Below, piece after piece: positions 36,267 through 49,110 of a stretch of 64,000 bases of DNA. This DNA is from Paramecium tetraurelia (lineage: Eukaryota > Ciliophora > Oligohymenophorea > Peniculida > Parameciidae): positions 136,330 through 200,329 of the forward strand of contig NW_001798986.1 in the NCBI RefSeq assembly GCF_000165425.1, written 5' to 3'. A program made the translations under genes and the position numbers. Positions within the stretch are counted from its first letter, which is position 1. Each line of letters opens with the position of its first letter. The notes beneath the pieces were generated by a model that had not been told where the DNA came from, did not search any database, and was given only the letters and a program-made list of their open reading frames with translations.

Positions 36267-36472
36267 TTCATAAGTCAAAAAAATTTTAAATCTTTTCCTG
36301 TTTATATTGTCTAAAGCCATATGCAAATCAGATTTCGTATATTTGGCTTATCTTTTTTCTTTATTTGAGTTAAATCTTTTTAACACAAAATTAATAAATG
36401 ATTTCCTAGAATTTTTTTCAGGTTGTTACTCCATTGAAAAATTTTACAAATATATTTTTATAAATATTTTTT

Positions 36473-37958
36473 ATGAAAGAAAGCTCACATCTTTTCTCGA
36501 AATATTAATTAGAATACATACAAAAAATAGGGGACGGAGCATTTGGCAAAGTGTACAAAGCCTTCGATTTAACCACAAAAAAAGTAGTTGCAGTCAAAGT
36601 ATTTATACACCTGTAGAGCAACAGATTCTAAATACAGATGAAGAATAGGAATTGTTATCATCCTTGAATCACAAAAATATAGTCAAGCACATAAGAGGGT
36701 AATTAACTTAAGTTCTAATTGCTTAGATCAACTTAATTGCTAGTGATGGAATATATGGAAGGTGGATCATTAAAGAATTACTTGATTTAAAACCCGAATT
36801 TGAATGAAGAACAATGTATATAAATTATGAAATCCATTCTTGCTGGATTAAGTTATTTACATCAGCATAATGTCATTCATCGTGACATAAAACCTGGTTA
36901 TCATTTTTGTTTATCTCTAAAGATAATATCCTATTAACCAAAGATCTTGTACCAAAGATAGGAGACTTTGGTCTCAGCATCCACTTAGAGAACTTTGACT
37001 TCTCCACTTCCAAGTGCAGCACTTATCTATATATGGCTCCTGAAATCCTACTAAACAAACTCTATTCTAAAGTATCCGTCTTATTTAAACATAGCCAGTT
37101 GACGTTTGGGCTACTGGCATCATCATGTATTAATTACTCTAAGGAATTCATCCTTACTATAAATCAGAATCAACTAAACAACAATACCTTCAAAACATCC
37201 TAGAGAAACCTTTATATTTTAAAAAGCAGATTTCCCCCCAGGCCAAGGACTTGCTTATTAGACTACTAAAGTTAGATATTACCGATCGGTACACGGCTCG
37301 TCAAGCTTTGCAACATCCTTGGCTTACTAAATAGGACAGTATGCCTCTAAGTCTTTTTGAGTAATTTAAATTGTTTGATTGCAAGAACAAATTCATCAAT
37401 GTATTGAATTCATCACATTTAGATCATCAAATTGTTGATGTTCATTCAATAATTAAAGATACCCAAATTCTCATATGGATACATTTTAGGCCAATAAGGC
37501 TTTCATATTAAGCAAGTTCAATACATTTTAGGATAAATACAATCTCCTCTCAAATTTGAATCTCCAACTATATCAAGTTCCAACACTCTTAAAAAAAAAG
37601 GTAAAATTGACAATTCAGAAGAGAACACGCCAATGAGTCTACAAAATTCAACATTCTATTAGAAAAATAAAAAATTACAAGTAATTAATTACATTCATAA
37701 ATTAATAATTAGAAATTATCCAATTTTTATGAATAAGCATATAAATCTAATGAAAACTCAGTTGCTTAATTAAGTCCTTAGAAACCTAAACGAAGTAATA
37801 TGAACTTTTCTCAAGCCTCTAGAGAATACGCAGAAATTATGTTAGGATATTCTGCTATAAAAGAAAAGCGAAAGCCCTCCTCTTAAATAAGATTGGAACC
37901 TTTAGATAGAAGAGCAAAGAGAACATCTTCTGTAATAGTAATTTCAAATAAATAATGA
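36473..37958 (+). CDS. Serine/threonine protein kinase
   Basis: ATG 36473 (MKESSHLFSKYQLEYIQ) to TGA 37956-37958, at least four introns. The kinase domain begins at once: glycine loop KIGDGAFGKVYKAF, VAVK lysine, catalytic loop HRDIKPDN, DFGLS, APEILL, and VDVWATGIIMYQLLQG. All catalytic residues are present, so it should be active. The C-terminal ~200 residues are a basic, serine-rich tail (QASREYAEIMLGYSAIKE). It resembles the CAMK/ULK group but I cannot place it in a subfamily. Intron 3 begins GTT rather than GTA. Confidence 0.87.
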
Positions 37959-38165
37959 TGATTCTAATTCATTTTCTATATTTATAAATATATTGATTTA
38001 AATTGGAGGGTTTTAGTGGAAAAATCTTAAAAATATGGTAAATGAAATTTGAATTTAAATTATTAAAATAAATAAAGTATGAGAAGATACAACAATTATA
38101 ATTGGAAAAGATGCTCTTATGATTAAATAATGAAAATGATAATTATAAGAAGGATTCAAATAAAA

Positions 38166-38846
38166 TCACATTTTTCTCTTTCCGCATCCTGATCTACCTC
38201 CAGATCTTTATCCAGACCTTTAGCCGGATCTGCATCCGGATCTGCTTGACCTGGCTTTATACTATTTCTTATTAGTTTTATGTTCCCCGTCTTCATTAAC
38301 TTTATCTTAGTTCTCCTCATCATCCTCTTAATCTTCTTTTTCTGACATTTTTTATTTGCCCTATTTGGAATGATGTGCACTCTTGCTTTAATGATCGCCT
38401 TCTTTTTCATCATCCTCTCCATCTTCCTTGTCATCATGCTTATCACTCTTCATTTCATGGTTTTTTTTTTTATTATGTGATTTTTCTTCATGTATTTTCA
38501 TATTTTAAACACTCTTCTAAACATCTTCCATGTCATCTTCGTGCTTTTCATTTTAATGATGACTCTTATGTGATTTTTTTGATTTATCTTTTTCTTTTTC
38601 TTTTTCCTTTTCTTTCTTCTCTTTTTAAATATGTTCTCTAATTTCTTCTTCCTTTTCTTAAAATTCTTTCTTCTCATCTGAGGATAATTTATTCCATTGC
38701 TGAATTATTTTTTCTTATTATTCAAGACTCTTTTTTTTATGAGCCGATTGGAACAATTATTCATTTAAATATGCATTAAAGCCGCTGCATTTTTGTTCAT
38801 CACTCATAACATTTAATTGATATTTCAAGAGTTCAGAGGGTTCCAT
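38166..38846 (-). CDS. HMG-box-like protein with charged tail and RSG repeats
   Basis: Uninterrupted frame, ATG 38846 (MEPSELLKYQLNVMSDEQK) to TGA 38168-38166, 226 aa. Residues ~20-75 (GFNAYLNEQLFQSAHKKK ... QQWNKLSSDEKKEFQEKEE) match the HMG-box pattern FxxFLxE...W..LS..EK..F. The rest is a lysine/glutamate/histidine-rich acidic-basic tail. The C-terminus carries five imperfect RSG units (RSGCRSGQRSGQRSGGRSG). HMG-box proteins with charged tails are usually chromatin architectural proteins. A homopolymer run of 11 A lies in the coding strand around 38461-38471, a possible frameshift hotspot. Confidence 0.72.
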
Positions 38847-38949
38847 AAAATCAATATATATAATACTATTTTGAATTTAATAATTACAAATCTGTTAATT
38901 TGTAAAACCTAAAAACAGCAAAATCAATCAGAAATAATTAAGCTACACA

Positions 38950-40044
38950 TCATTTGAATTAAAATGATCTTCTGCATTACATCAATTTCTCTAGAGTAGA
39001 TTCCTTATAATCCGAATCTTAGTCTGTAGTTAACGAATTCTCTGATCGATCATTATTTTTCTTATAAGCCTTTTGCCAATTCTAAACATTCTCTTTGTTT
39101 CTCTGTGTGTCTAATTCTTTCAATCTTTGCTCATATTCAACCAATTACTACTATTTCTTTTTTAAATCCTCTTCTCTTTGTGAAAGCAACAGCGAATTTT
39201 CTTTTAGTCTTTTTTCCCTTAATCGAATTGAGATTCTAGGCAAATTCAACAAATCATCAACACTTGGCCTCTAATCCTGATTCACACTCAAACACCAGCT
39301 GATTACACGCTTCATTTCGGATGTATATTGTTAGGGGACATTATCAAATTGCGCCTATTTGATTTTCATCGCTAAAGCTAAATAGTTTTATGCTTGGAAA
39401 GGTGGTTACAGGGAACACATTTCATATAGTAAACAACCACAAGCCCAAATATCAGACTTTTCATTGTATTTATGATCTTCTATCAATTCTGGACTCATGT
39501 AATACGGAGTACCCACTTAAGTATGAGCAAACTCGCTGTTTATGTTTAACATTCTGGCCAAACCAAAATCTCCTAGTTTCACAGTTTTATCTAAAAATAT
39601 ATTTGCTGGTTTGATATCTCTATGTAATATTTTATTTTATCTTTTATGTATTTCACACAACGCCTAAACTATTTGAGAGAATATTTTCCAAACAGATTCT
39701 TCTGGTAAGAATTCTTTGTCCTTTTTTAGTTTCTTCAGAAATTATGCCAAATCTCCACCCTCACAATATTCCATTATTATATATAGCTTTTATGTCTATT
39801 TATCGACGATGCGATCATAATATTTGATTATGTTTGGATGTTTGAGTTCTCTCAAAATATTAACTTCATTTACCTATTTTGAAATTTAAATTTAAAATAC
39901 TAATTGTTATTTTTCTTTCTCACTCATCCTACCATACTCCATCTCTTTGGCAACAAATATCTTTTGATCTGCCTTCCTAAGAACTTTGTAAACTTTTGCA
40001 AATGATCCTTTTCCAATATTGTCCAAAAATTAATATGCTTCCAT
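38950..40044 (-). CDS. NIMA-related kinase (NEK)
   Basis: ATG 40044 ([18 protein letters not shown]) to TGA 38952-38950, intron 39874-39900 plus continuous frame, about 355 aa. The kinase domain runs from the glycine loop [12 protein letters not shown] and catalytic VAKEME lysine through [16 protein letters not shown], the NEK-type T-loop [13 protein letters not shown] and [17 protein letters not shown] short coiled coil follows ([19 protein letters not shown]). NEKs control mitotic entry and, in ciliates, cilium length and basal-body functions, and ciliate genomes carry many. All catalytic residues are present. Confidence 0.92.
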
Positions 40045-40603
40045 TTTATAATTTATGATTAAATTTATCTGAATGTTGAATAAAATTAAACCTTCCAAGA
40101 CTTGGTACTCTGTATAATATTACAGTATTGAAAAAATCAATCAGTAACCTACTTATTTTTAATGCTCTTGTTATTGGACTAGCTGATATAACGGATCTCA
40201 TCTAATCCTATATTAATTTCAATTTGCATTCAATTATTAATTCTAAAATAATACAATAATCAATCAATAAACAAAAATAAAGATATTAAATTTAATATTG
40301 AAATACAAAACATTCGATCAAGCTTAATTTATTCAAGCACTTTTTTTGGTCTTCAAAACATTTGAGGTTTACAATTTTTTACTTTTATTGCAAAAAACCT
40401 TAACGACTTATTTCATCTTCAACACTTTAAAAGGCGTGCAAATGTTAGTTAAATTTCAATGGCGTTGAGGGAAATTGGTTGCAATACTTTTTATCATCAT
40501 ATGAGGCATGTTTTATGTTAAATTGAATTGAGAATTTTGTAAATATCTTATAATTAATAAACAACTTCTTATTCTTATAGTAGTATGAATAATAATAAAT
40601 ATT
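40045..40603. other. Intergenic region between two divergent kinase genes
   Basis: About 560 bp. A minus-strand frame starting near 40,200 (MRSVISASPITRALKIS) is open for ~70 codons and overlaps the NEK start in another frame. It may be chance. Nothing else is supported. Both kinase promoters should lie here. Confidence 0.5.
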
Positions 40604-41770
40604 ATGATTTGTAAAACAAAACACTATTTTTTTGATCATCAGTATAAAGTGTTTATCGAAAACGATCAAATACTTATCGGAAAGGTATTGTTGTGTTATG
40701 AATTATTTTAGTAAAAAGAATCTATCAAGTACAGGGTTCCCTTCTCGCATAAAATGTTGATATTATGGATGTTTTAGAAAGGGAAATTCACTGGGTTTAA
40801 AATTTTGTTAAAAGAGAAATGGAAGTAATTTGACATGAATCATGAGGATTGTCTAAAATTCAAAAAGAGTTTGGATGGGAGAATAGGTTACAGCAAAATA
40901 GAATCTCTCTATAAATTCTTAGGCACAGTAGGCTTGGGGAGCTATAGTGAAGTACTCAAACTTTTAAAAACTAGGTATTTTTAATTGAAAGTTATCTCGA
41001 TAATTCAAAATACATCGCCAAGAAAATGGGAATCAATTCAAAAAATGTGTTTAGCGTAAGGCGTTATTAATAATTTATAGCTTTTCAATAATGAATTAAA
41101 GGCCTTGCAAAACCTCAAACATCCACATATCATAAAGTTGAAAGAGTTTTACTTGAATTACGCTGATTGTTACATAATAACAAATTACATAGAAGGAGAA
41201 TCCCTTGCTAAATTCTTGAGATACAATAAAAAAATAAGTTCGAAAGAAATCATAAATATCTTGAAAGTATACACATACAATTAATACAAAAGCAATCATT
41301 CGAAGCACTATCTTACATCCATGAAAATGGCTTCATACATAGAGACATAAAACCAGAGAACATTATATATGACAAAGATCATAAATTTATTACTTTGATA
41401 GATTTCGGATTCGCAACAAGAATCGGATTACAAGAGTATATTGCAGGGACTCCTGGTTATACTGCCCCTGAATTATTTGATAATGTAGTTTCAAACGAGA
41501 AATGCGACATTTTCAGTTTGGGGTGTATTTTGTACGAATTGTAGAGAAATTATTATTATGATTAGAATTTATGGGAAGAAACTATTCTAAGGATAGTCTC
41601 TTTTTGACATTCAATTTGCAAACAGGGAGTGTCAGTATACTCTCAACCTGACTGATCACCCTTTACATGATTTGCTAAGGAGAATGCTCGAAATAGACTT
41701 AAGCAATAGGATAGTCGCTAAGGAAGGATTGAATCTTCTACTATAGTTTGAATAAAACATTCAAATTTGA
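40604..41770 (+). CDS. Protein kinase with N-terminal PH-like extension
   Basis: ATG 40604 (MICKTKHYFFDHQYKVF) to TGA 41768-41770. Several introns, including one after NVFS and one after NILK. The first ~80 residues (YKVFIENDQILIGKVLL ... HKMLILWMFQKGKFTGF) form a strand-rich extension that resembles a divergent PH-like domain, then the kinase starts (FLGTVGLGSYSEV). Catalytic motifs: YIAKKMG lysine, HRDIKPENII, DFGFATRIG, GTPGYTAPELF, CDIFSLGCILYEL. Kinases with this N-terminal layout are abundant in ciliates. The PH-like call is tentative. Confidence 0.82.
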
Positions 41771-41820
41771 TATTCATCATTAAGCAAATGTATTTGATAT
41801 AATAATAATAAATAATGACT

Positions 41821-42945
41821 TCAACTTGAATATTTTATTGTTAATAGGATGCTGCAAATAGCAATCATAATAACAAGTATTATAATGCATCGTTTTGCTA
41901 AAGGAGAGTTCTAGTAATCTTCAGCCTATTTGATAATAATAATAAAGTGGATTACTTTTTTCAATTCTTCGTTGGCTTTCTTGACATTGAATACAGCTTA
42001 ATCAATATTGTAATCGATTCTATCTAAAATAGTGCCTTGATCAATCACCAATTAATTTAATGATTTGAACACTTCAGCCAACTCGTTAATCATAGTAACA
42101 AGTTTGTTGATTTCTTAGTCTCTAAATACAGAAATTAATAAAAGTGAACCTCTCGCAAATGATGTCATCGTACATCTACTCTTCTGCTTGGGTAAGCTCA
42201 TCATCGGCGACCTTCATTTCTTATTGTTTTTGCTCACTTAATTTCAAGAAATTTGCTAATTCCTTTTATTTATAGATACCTCCATCGTCTTTGTTAATTT
42301 ACTTGATCATAGTGACCATTCTCTTCTATTGATTTCTCAACGCATTAGTTAATTCCTAGATTTATTATGCCAACGCCCTATTGATATTCATTCGGACTAT
42401 TGATAAGGAGAGTACAATACTTCTCTGGTCACTTGGTGTTTCCTTTTCACTACTATAATTGGCAATCAATTCTGTGTTTTTCTCACATTCCATAATTTTC
42501 TACTTTAGAGAGGAGGAATACTTATGTCGCTTTCTAATTGTTTTCGTATATCAGTTTCTCCAAAGCTGTGGCATCTCCAAATTGCATCTTCAATCTTTTC
42601 GATCCCAGTAATTGAAGTTCCTTAACTATTCGTATTAAGATTTAATAATATACGTATCTCCTGTACTTGTTTGATTTTGTCAAGACAATCCTCGTAATGA
42701 CTGGCCCATTCAGATGGCAAACCCTTATTGTGAGCCTGCATTTCAATTGAGAAATTGCTGGCTGTCGACTCACCGGAACTGTCTAATAACAATGTATTTG
42801 GTTCTATATGGGATAAAACAATTTAAAAACTTGATATGTGAAGATCATTGGCTTTCTTGAATCTATTGGCTTATTGCTTCTATTCCTCCTTGTACTTGAA
42901 TAGTAAATGAGTTTTATTCCTCATCACTCCAACACTTTGTCTCAT
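41821..42945 (-). CDS. STX16: Syntaxin-16-like Qa-SNARE
   Basis: ATG 42945 (MRQSVGVMRNKTHLLFK) to TGA 41823-41821, a few small introns. The C-terminal SNARE motif is clear: EINKLVTMINELAEVFKSL then VIDQGTILDRIDYNID, where Q-x-G-T-x-x-D-R-I-D-Y-N-I is characteristic of syntaxin-16/Tlg2. A tail-anchor helix (CIIILVIMIAICSILL) follows a KANEELKKAEDYQ linker. The N-terminus contains a helical Habc-like region. Qa-SNAREs of this class drive endosome-to-TGN fusion. It shares a 24-bp head-to-head spacer with the mitochondrial ribosomal gene. Confidence 0.88.
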
Positions 42946-42969
42946 TATTATATTTTAATTATTGAATAA

Positions 42970-44001
42970 ATGTTTCAAACCCTATAAAAATTAAGGGTCA
43001 TGTGCTTTATGTTCGCCACAACTGCCGAAAGGAAAGTCCCACCTACACCCTCCAATGCGCCTTTCGCCTTGAATAATCTTTGGGACAACCCAGGAGCCAG
43101 TAAAACACAAAAGAGATGGGGAAGAAGTGGCACCAGAGGAAATGCCTGTGGAAGAGGACAAAGAGGACAAGGAGCCCGTTCAGGAGCAGGAGTCCCTCCC
43201 AAATTCGAAGGAGGACAAACACCCTTGACCAGAAGACTTCCTAAATGGGGTGCCAAACCAAGGTACTCCAAAATTAAGCATATTTAGTTTGGAAATTTAT
43301 CGAGAAGTCAACATCTGTCAAATCATTGATAGAATCAAACAAGGAAGAATCGATGCCACTCAGCCTATCCAAATAAAGGACATGTTGGAATCAAGAATTT
43401 TTAGCAAATGCAAATACGGAGTCAAACTATTGGCTAGAGGAGCTGAAAGATTGAGTGAATTGAATACTCCTTTAACTATTGAAGTATCAGATGCTTCAAA
43501 AACCGCTATCGATGCAATAAAGAAGGCGGGAGGTGAAGTCAAAGTTATCTACTTTACACCCCTTTTATTGAGATAACATTTATTCCCAGATAAATATCCA
43601 TTAGAATTAAGACCTGCTCTCCCTCCCTCAAGAGCAGTTGAAGCTATCCAAAGAACAGAAGAGAGAGGAGCTGTCGCCGATTACATCAAGCCTAAGTGGG
43701 TTATTGAGGATGAAATTGAAAAGAAGAAATTAGAGGAGATGGCCAAACTGGATGTAGATACTCTCAAAGTTCAATTGCAAGGAGCTGAAACTGTTGAGAC
43801 TGTAAAGAAAGAGAAGAAGAAGAAGGTTTTAAATTATAATGAATATTATAGAAATAAAAATAATAAGAAGAGAAATAAGTTAGCACTCTGGATTTAACAA
43901 ACTTCAAATATCCAGTTAGCAGGGAACCTGGATGTGGCAAAGGCAAAATCAAACAGCGCAAACCAGTAGTGTATAAAAAGTTAACGATAAACTTGGATTG
44001 A
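42970..44001 (+). CDS. MRPL15: Mitochondrial ribosomal protein uL15m
   Basis: ATG 42970 ([18 protein letters not shown]) gives a basic hydrophobic presequence. Introns at 43263-43287 and near 43827-43852; stop TGA 43999-44001. The uL15 signature is complete: [37 protein letters not shown], and the C-terminal [10 protein letters not shown]-type core ([33 protein letters not shown]). uL15 is a large-subunit protein near the central protuberance; the extended C-terminus and presequence indicate the mitochondrial form. About 325 aa. The first ~350 bp have notably higher GC than neighbours. Confidence 0.93.
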
Positions 44002-44016
44002 GTTATTCATATAATT

Positions 44017-45294
44017 TCATAGTAAATAAAATGCATATTATTATGAACAAATATGAGCATGCTTTGTAGGTTGAAGTGTGTTTTATAATATTTGAAGTGC
44101 TTCCTAATGTTTCTTCTCTGTGAAATATTTATCTTCCTGTCTATTTCTAAAAAATTATATGTTTCTCATAATTTGATCTCCAACTATAAAGTACATTCCC
44201 GTAATTTTATTCGTAGTACGACTCTTGATGTATTCAATTACACAATCTCTCAAACTAATTCTTAATAAGATCATACTTTTCTGCTCTGTCTTCTGGAGAT
44301 TCTATGGGCATTTGTTCCTTTTTAAATTGTTATTTACACTTTTTCTTTATATCGACTACCTTTTGAAGATATGTTAATTTAGATTAAATTTGGAGACAAT
44401 TTTCAGAGCATTCTTGCAGAATCCTTTTAAGATTTAACTATATCAAATCCTATTGTTCATACTTAAATATATGACAAAGGACATAATATAATTTCTAGAG
44501 ATTTGGTTTCGCCTTTTAAAGAAAGAGATGAATCATCTTACAATTTCCAGCATACAATATTTTATTTTTTAAATCCTCAAGGCTGAAGGTATTGTTTTCA
44601 TTTACAACTTCTTCGATCATGATGATTTATTCTGGCTATTTAAATGTATGTATCAAATGATTCACATTTATCCAAATCTAATTCACATTCCTTTAATAAC
44701 TCAAAACATCATTTGGATGAATGCGAGGGGGTTACATTATGCAATCATACTAATCATTTATTTAAGATAAGTTATTAGTTAATAAGACTAATATGCATTC
44801 AGATTTAATTTTTTAGATTAACTATCTGTTAAGTGAGACTGATTCACCTATGATGGCAATCCTTTATAGATGAGTTGTATCTCTATTACCTTTATATAGT
44901 ATTTTTGGTTAGGCTATATTTAATTAATAGATATCAATCATCTCATATTTAATATCTGCAAACTTTGGTTTACTTATTAATGTTATATTCTTACATGATG
45001 AGACTGGGCTGAGTTTACAGACCAATTAATCTTCTTGAAGAATTCTTCTTATTTTATATGGTGTTGACTGAGATTTGTTTCTCCTTCAAGGGCTCACTAT
45101 GGAAATGCGTATCATGAACTGATATTGTTCTACTCGTTAACTATTAGGACTATTAATTGTGATTGGTAGGCAATCTTCGAACAATTTAAGAGTTTTTCGA
45201 AGACCGAGTTGCTATCACATTTATTTGTAGACATTACATATGGAAAGCTAACGAATCGGAGTATTCTTTGCAATTAGTAGAGTGCTAAAATCAT
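44017..45294 (-). CDS. Uncharacterised soluble protein
   Basis: Ends at TGA 44019-44017. The 5' end is not resolved; ATG 45294 (MILALYQLQRILRFVSF) is the best candidate. The frame is carried across several small introns, one certain near 44,260 (22 nt). Visible coding pieces include CDSNSVFEKLLNCSKIA, ECELDLDKCESFDTYI, NNTFSLEDLKNKILYAG and CVIEYIKSRTTNKITGMY. The protein is helical, about 370-400 aa, with no membrane segment and no motif I recognise. A distant RhoGAP-like fold was considered but no arginine finger is visible. Confidence 0.5.
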
Positions 45295-45525
45295 TTTCTG
45301 AGGGAGGTTTCATATTCATTCTCTTAGTCAATCTCGTTATATTTAATCTCATCATTTATAAATTATTAAATTGCCAAAGGAATATTAATATTATTTTAAT
45401 ACAGTTTAGTTTGAATAAAGTTATACCTTAATAAACTCTATTAGATTGTAAGTATTTAATAATATTACAAAGTGTATTTAACTATTTTATACTCTAAACA
45501 TCCTAAACAAACAAAAAACAAATAA

Positions 45526-48232
45526 TCACAAAACTCCAAATTTCTTCATAACTTTTATTAGATCCTCCATGTTTAATGGCTTTTCCAAATGATAGTCTGC
45601 TCCGCATTGTTAGGATCTCAGTTTATCATCAGATCCTGAAAAGGCTGTAACTATTACAATAATCGATCGAGATAGTTTTTAGATTTGTTCAAATTTCCTT
45701 ATCTCTTATGTACATTAATACCCATCCATTTCTGGCATATTAACATCCATGAAGATTATATTCATTTACTCCTTAGAGTATAAATCGAATGCTTATTTTC
45801 CATTGAAGGCTTTGAACAATTTGCAATTAATCACCACTTAATTAAGCATGGCACTCAAAGCAATTATATTAAAAGGAGTGTCATCAACAATAAGAATCTT
45901 AAAGGAATCATCTGGAGTAGTTTCTAATTTGTAATATGTTTGAGCCTTCTTTAATTAAATTCGTTTCTATATTTTAGAATTAATATTATTAAATGATGGA
46001 AATCGAGGAACAATCTACTTTTGATGCAAATCCTACTCTTGTATGGAACTCTCAAGTTGTTGCTATAAAATCCTATAGATCTTGAATTTAAAGGTGGATC
46101 CCTTGCCTACCTGCGATTTAAGTTCAATTTTATCTGATGGCCCCAAAAGAGAAACCAATTATTAACTAATTGTTAAACCCAAACCAACTCCATGTCTGTT
46201 ATTTTTACCGATATCATAGGTACTGTACAATCTAAATAGATTCTTCTAGATTTCTTCTGGAATTCCATACCCAGTATCCGAAACGGATATTTCTATTAAA
46301 TCTGCTTCAAGTTGATGAGTAGCTAAAATTGAGATTTCACCTTGCATAGTAAACTTAATGGCGTTGGCGACCAAATTGATGAGCACTTGTTTTAATCTGG
46401 TTTCATCTGTTAGAAGGGTACTGTTTTTCTCATTGATGTTATTTTGCCAAATTAGTTTGACTCCTTTTTCAAGAGATTGCTTATTCAACAATTAGTTTAT
46501 AAATTTAAAGGTGTTATTCAAATTAAAGGTTTTAGGTATCAATCTTAACTAACCTTTGTTGATTTAACTATAATCGAGTAGATCATTTATCATTGACAAT
46601 AACAATTAGCCGGACTAATTAAATTCATCCAAGTGTGCACATAATTATTCGATGTTACTCAACGTAATCGAGGTTTTTTATTATAATATGTGCTACATTA
46701 TTTCGATGTCAATCATCATTCCATTCAAAGGAGTCTTTAAATCATGGGAGACTGTTGCCAATAATCTATCCTTGTATTGATCCATTTCTTTTAGATGCTT
46801 CAATCTAATCTTTTCTGAGATATCATTCATTATAACCAAAATTGAATTTCTATTTTCCCAAATGCAATTCAATACACGAATTTCAAAATGAGATTTTATT
46901 TTTACTTGTGACTTTGTAGATAGAGATACTTTGGATTAGGAATCAAGCTTGAAACACAAATAGTAATCGCTAACATCAGATATATCATATTCATTGTTTA
47001 TTACTGATGATCTATCACTTGAGGTTTATTGGAATTACCCCTCCACTTAATTTAGTTTTTATTAGAGGATGTCATAGATGCTAATACAGGTATTATATGT
47101 CTCTTGTTCTGTTTCTTATTCAGTTTGGATAAATATACACTTTAATTTTCGAATAATTTCATTCTCATCAGAAACTTAAAGGTATTTTATTGCAAAATCA
47201 TTCGTGTAAATCAATTTCATTTCTTTACCAGTCAGAGTACAATCTTGCAAATCATCACTTTATCCAGATAAGATTAGAATTGAATTCAAAACTGTTTTAT
47301 CAAAAATGTTCTTGCAGGCATTCAAGTTTGAAGTCTGTTAACATATCTTATAAAAATCCAACCTCTTATAATATTCCAAAGAACGAAAGAATATAAACAA
47401 CATAATCAATAACACATAAAAAGTCCAATAAATTGAGCCAATAATTCCCACTAAACCTACCAATAAGATTGTTGCTGCAACTAATATTAATCCTTGACAA
47501 AACCATAATGGGCAAACTATTAAATAGCTAATTATAATTATTCCAGTTTATATTCCGGTACTTAAAGCCTAAGCGGTGGTTTGCTAATTACATTATTTAT
47601 TTAATAATTGTGCTTATATATAAACATTTGTTATTAATATCGTCGAAAAAGCACTAATTATCTCCGATATTGAAATAAAGTATTTATAATGTATTTTCTG
47701 TATGTTTGCTTACGAAATTAAGCATACTATATGCCAAAAACTAAATCCAATTCTTAAATATGCCACTGTTTAATTTTTCAAGACAAACTGATTATTAATA
47801 AAGTAGATAAAATTGATAAAGAAATGGATCAAATATGATAGTCTAAATAGAACAATTATTCTTTTTTTCTCCTTATTTGAATATTTTACTTCTATATCTG
47901 AATTTCTAAATTGTAACGTCCATAGATTCATAATTTTTTTTGGCTCCAAATCGGTCTAGGCTTCCTCTGGATGCAAAAAGAACTTTACAATGAATTAATA
48001 AATTTTTAACATTAATAAATAAGAATAAAATATTGATAAGCGAAATCCAATTAAATTAAAATTATACAAATTGGGAATTAATATTAGCAGTATTACATAA
48101 TGAGGTTATTTTCCATAATCAAAAAATCTTTCATAAAAGTCAGAATTAATACAAATCAATTATATTTGTGTATTTTACAAACCATTAAAATATTATAAAA
48201 TGGATAAAACCAAATTTTCTTCTATTCCTCAT
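45526..48232 (-). CDS. Membrane hybrid histidine kinase with C-terminal receiver
   Basis: Chosen start ATG 48232; stop TGA 45528-45526; about 880 aa. Five or six N-terminal membrane helices (HYVILLILIPNLYNF, WHIVCLISQANIQ, LIVCPLWFCQGLILVAAT) are followed by a PAS-like region. Then the HisKA phospho-acceptor site (RLLATVSHDLKTPLNGMM), the ATP-binding N box (QVLINLVANAIKF), G1 (SVSDTGYGIP) and G2 (HGVGLGLTIS). The receiver domain has ILIVDDTPFN, the phospho-aspartate in FMDVNMPEMDGYQ, and LEKP lysine. All phosphorelay residues are present. Upstream the same frame continues to 48540 but is broken by one TGA at 48231-48229, so the true N-terminus may be longer. Confidence 0.85.
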
Positions 48233-48540
48233 AATTTTATTTTTCCTTATTCTTCTTTCAAAGGAACTAAACTTAAGAGGTGATAACTATTGTATTACTC
48301 CATTTCAGATCTAATTTCCATATGTCCATTATTAATAATATTAGCCTTAAAGTTAATTAAAGCAAACTTATTTTTAAAAAATTCTTCAATTAATATTTTT
48401 TTGTTTACTTGATCAATTAATTAAATATTTATTCTGACAAACTTTTATACATTATCCATAATAATCCATATCAAATGGACTAAATATTTAACATATTACA
48501 TAGTATATGAAGATTGATGGTTCGGTATATATGGTAACAT
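48229..48540 (-). CDS. Open frame directly upstream of, and in phase with, the histidine kinase
   Basis: ATG 48540 (MLPYIPNHQSSYTMQYVK) to TGA 48231-48229, 103 codons. Its TGA overlaps the ATG chosen for the histidine kinase. If the TGA is skipped the frame continues (GIEENLVLSILQYFNGL) straight into the kinase's first membrane helix without any intron. It looks coding (FVRINIQLIDQVNKKILIEE). It is either the 5' part of the kinase gene interrupted by one stop, or a separate small gene. Confidence 0.45.
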
Positions 48541-49110
48541 TAACCTAAAAATACTTTCCTATAAATTTATTTTTAAAAATATATTAATTTTGATAGAATT
48601 ATTTTCTTATTTATCAAATTAATTAAGAATATACGGATTCACAGGGAAATAGGTTACAAAGCTTACAGTCCAAAAATCTAATAACTAACATTAAAGAATT
48701 GATATTATTTTTTCAATTTTTGAATATTAATAAGTTTATTTGAATTTGAAATACATATTAATAGATTATTTTGATTACAATATATGATGAAATTGAATCG
48801 CTATCTTGAAGAACTCTTCAAAATAAGTAATTTTAATTTAAGGTATAGATTAATGTTGAAAACTAAAGGAAAAGTGAAAAGTTACTTAATTATATGTGAA
48901 TATTAGTTCAATTATTTTAATCTAAGAGGATTAGAGTTTGTAGATATGGATAGATTTAGGGCTTTAAATTTAAATTAAGGTTGTTAATGTGAAAAATCGG
49001 TAGTAGCACTAATTTAGTACGTCACTATAAATCAGATCTTGGAAACAAGTATAGGATTGGAGGAAAGAGTATATTTAGGATAGTAAATATCAAATAAATT
49101 AATATAAATA

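Noticed and set aside
42975-43271. Minus-strand proline-rich frame
   Set aside because: It is antisense to the uL15m coding region, whose conserved residues are all on the plus strand.
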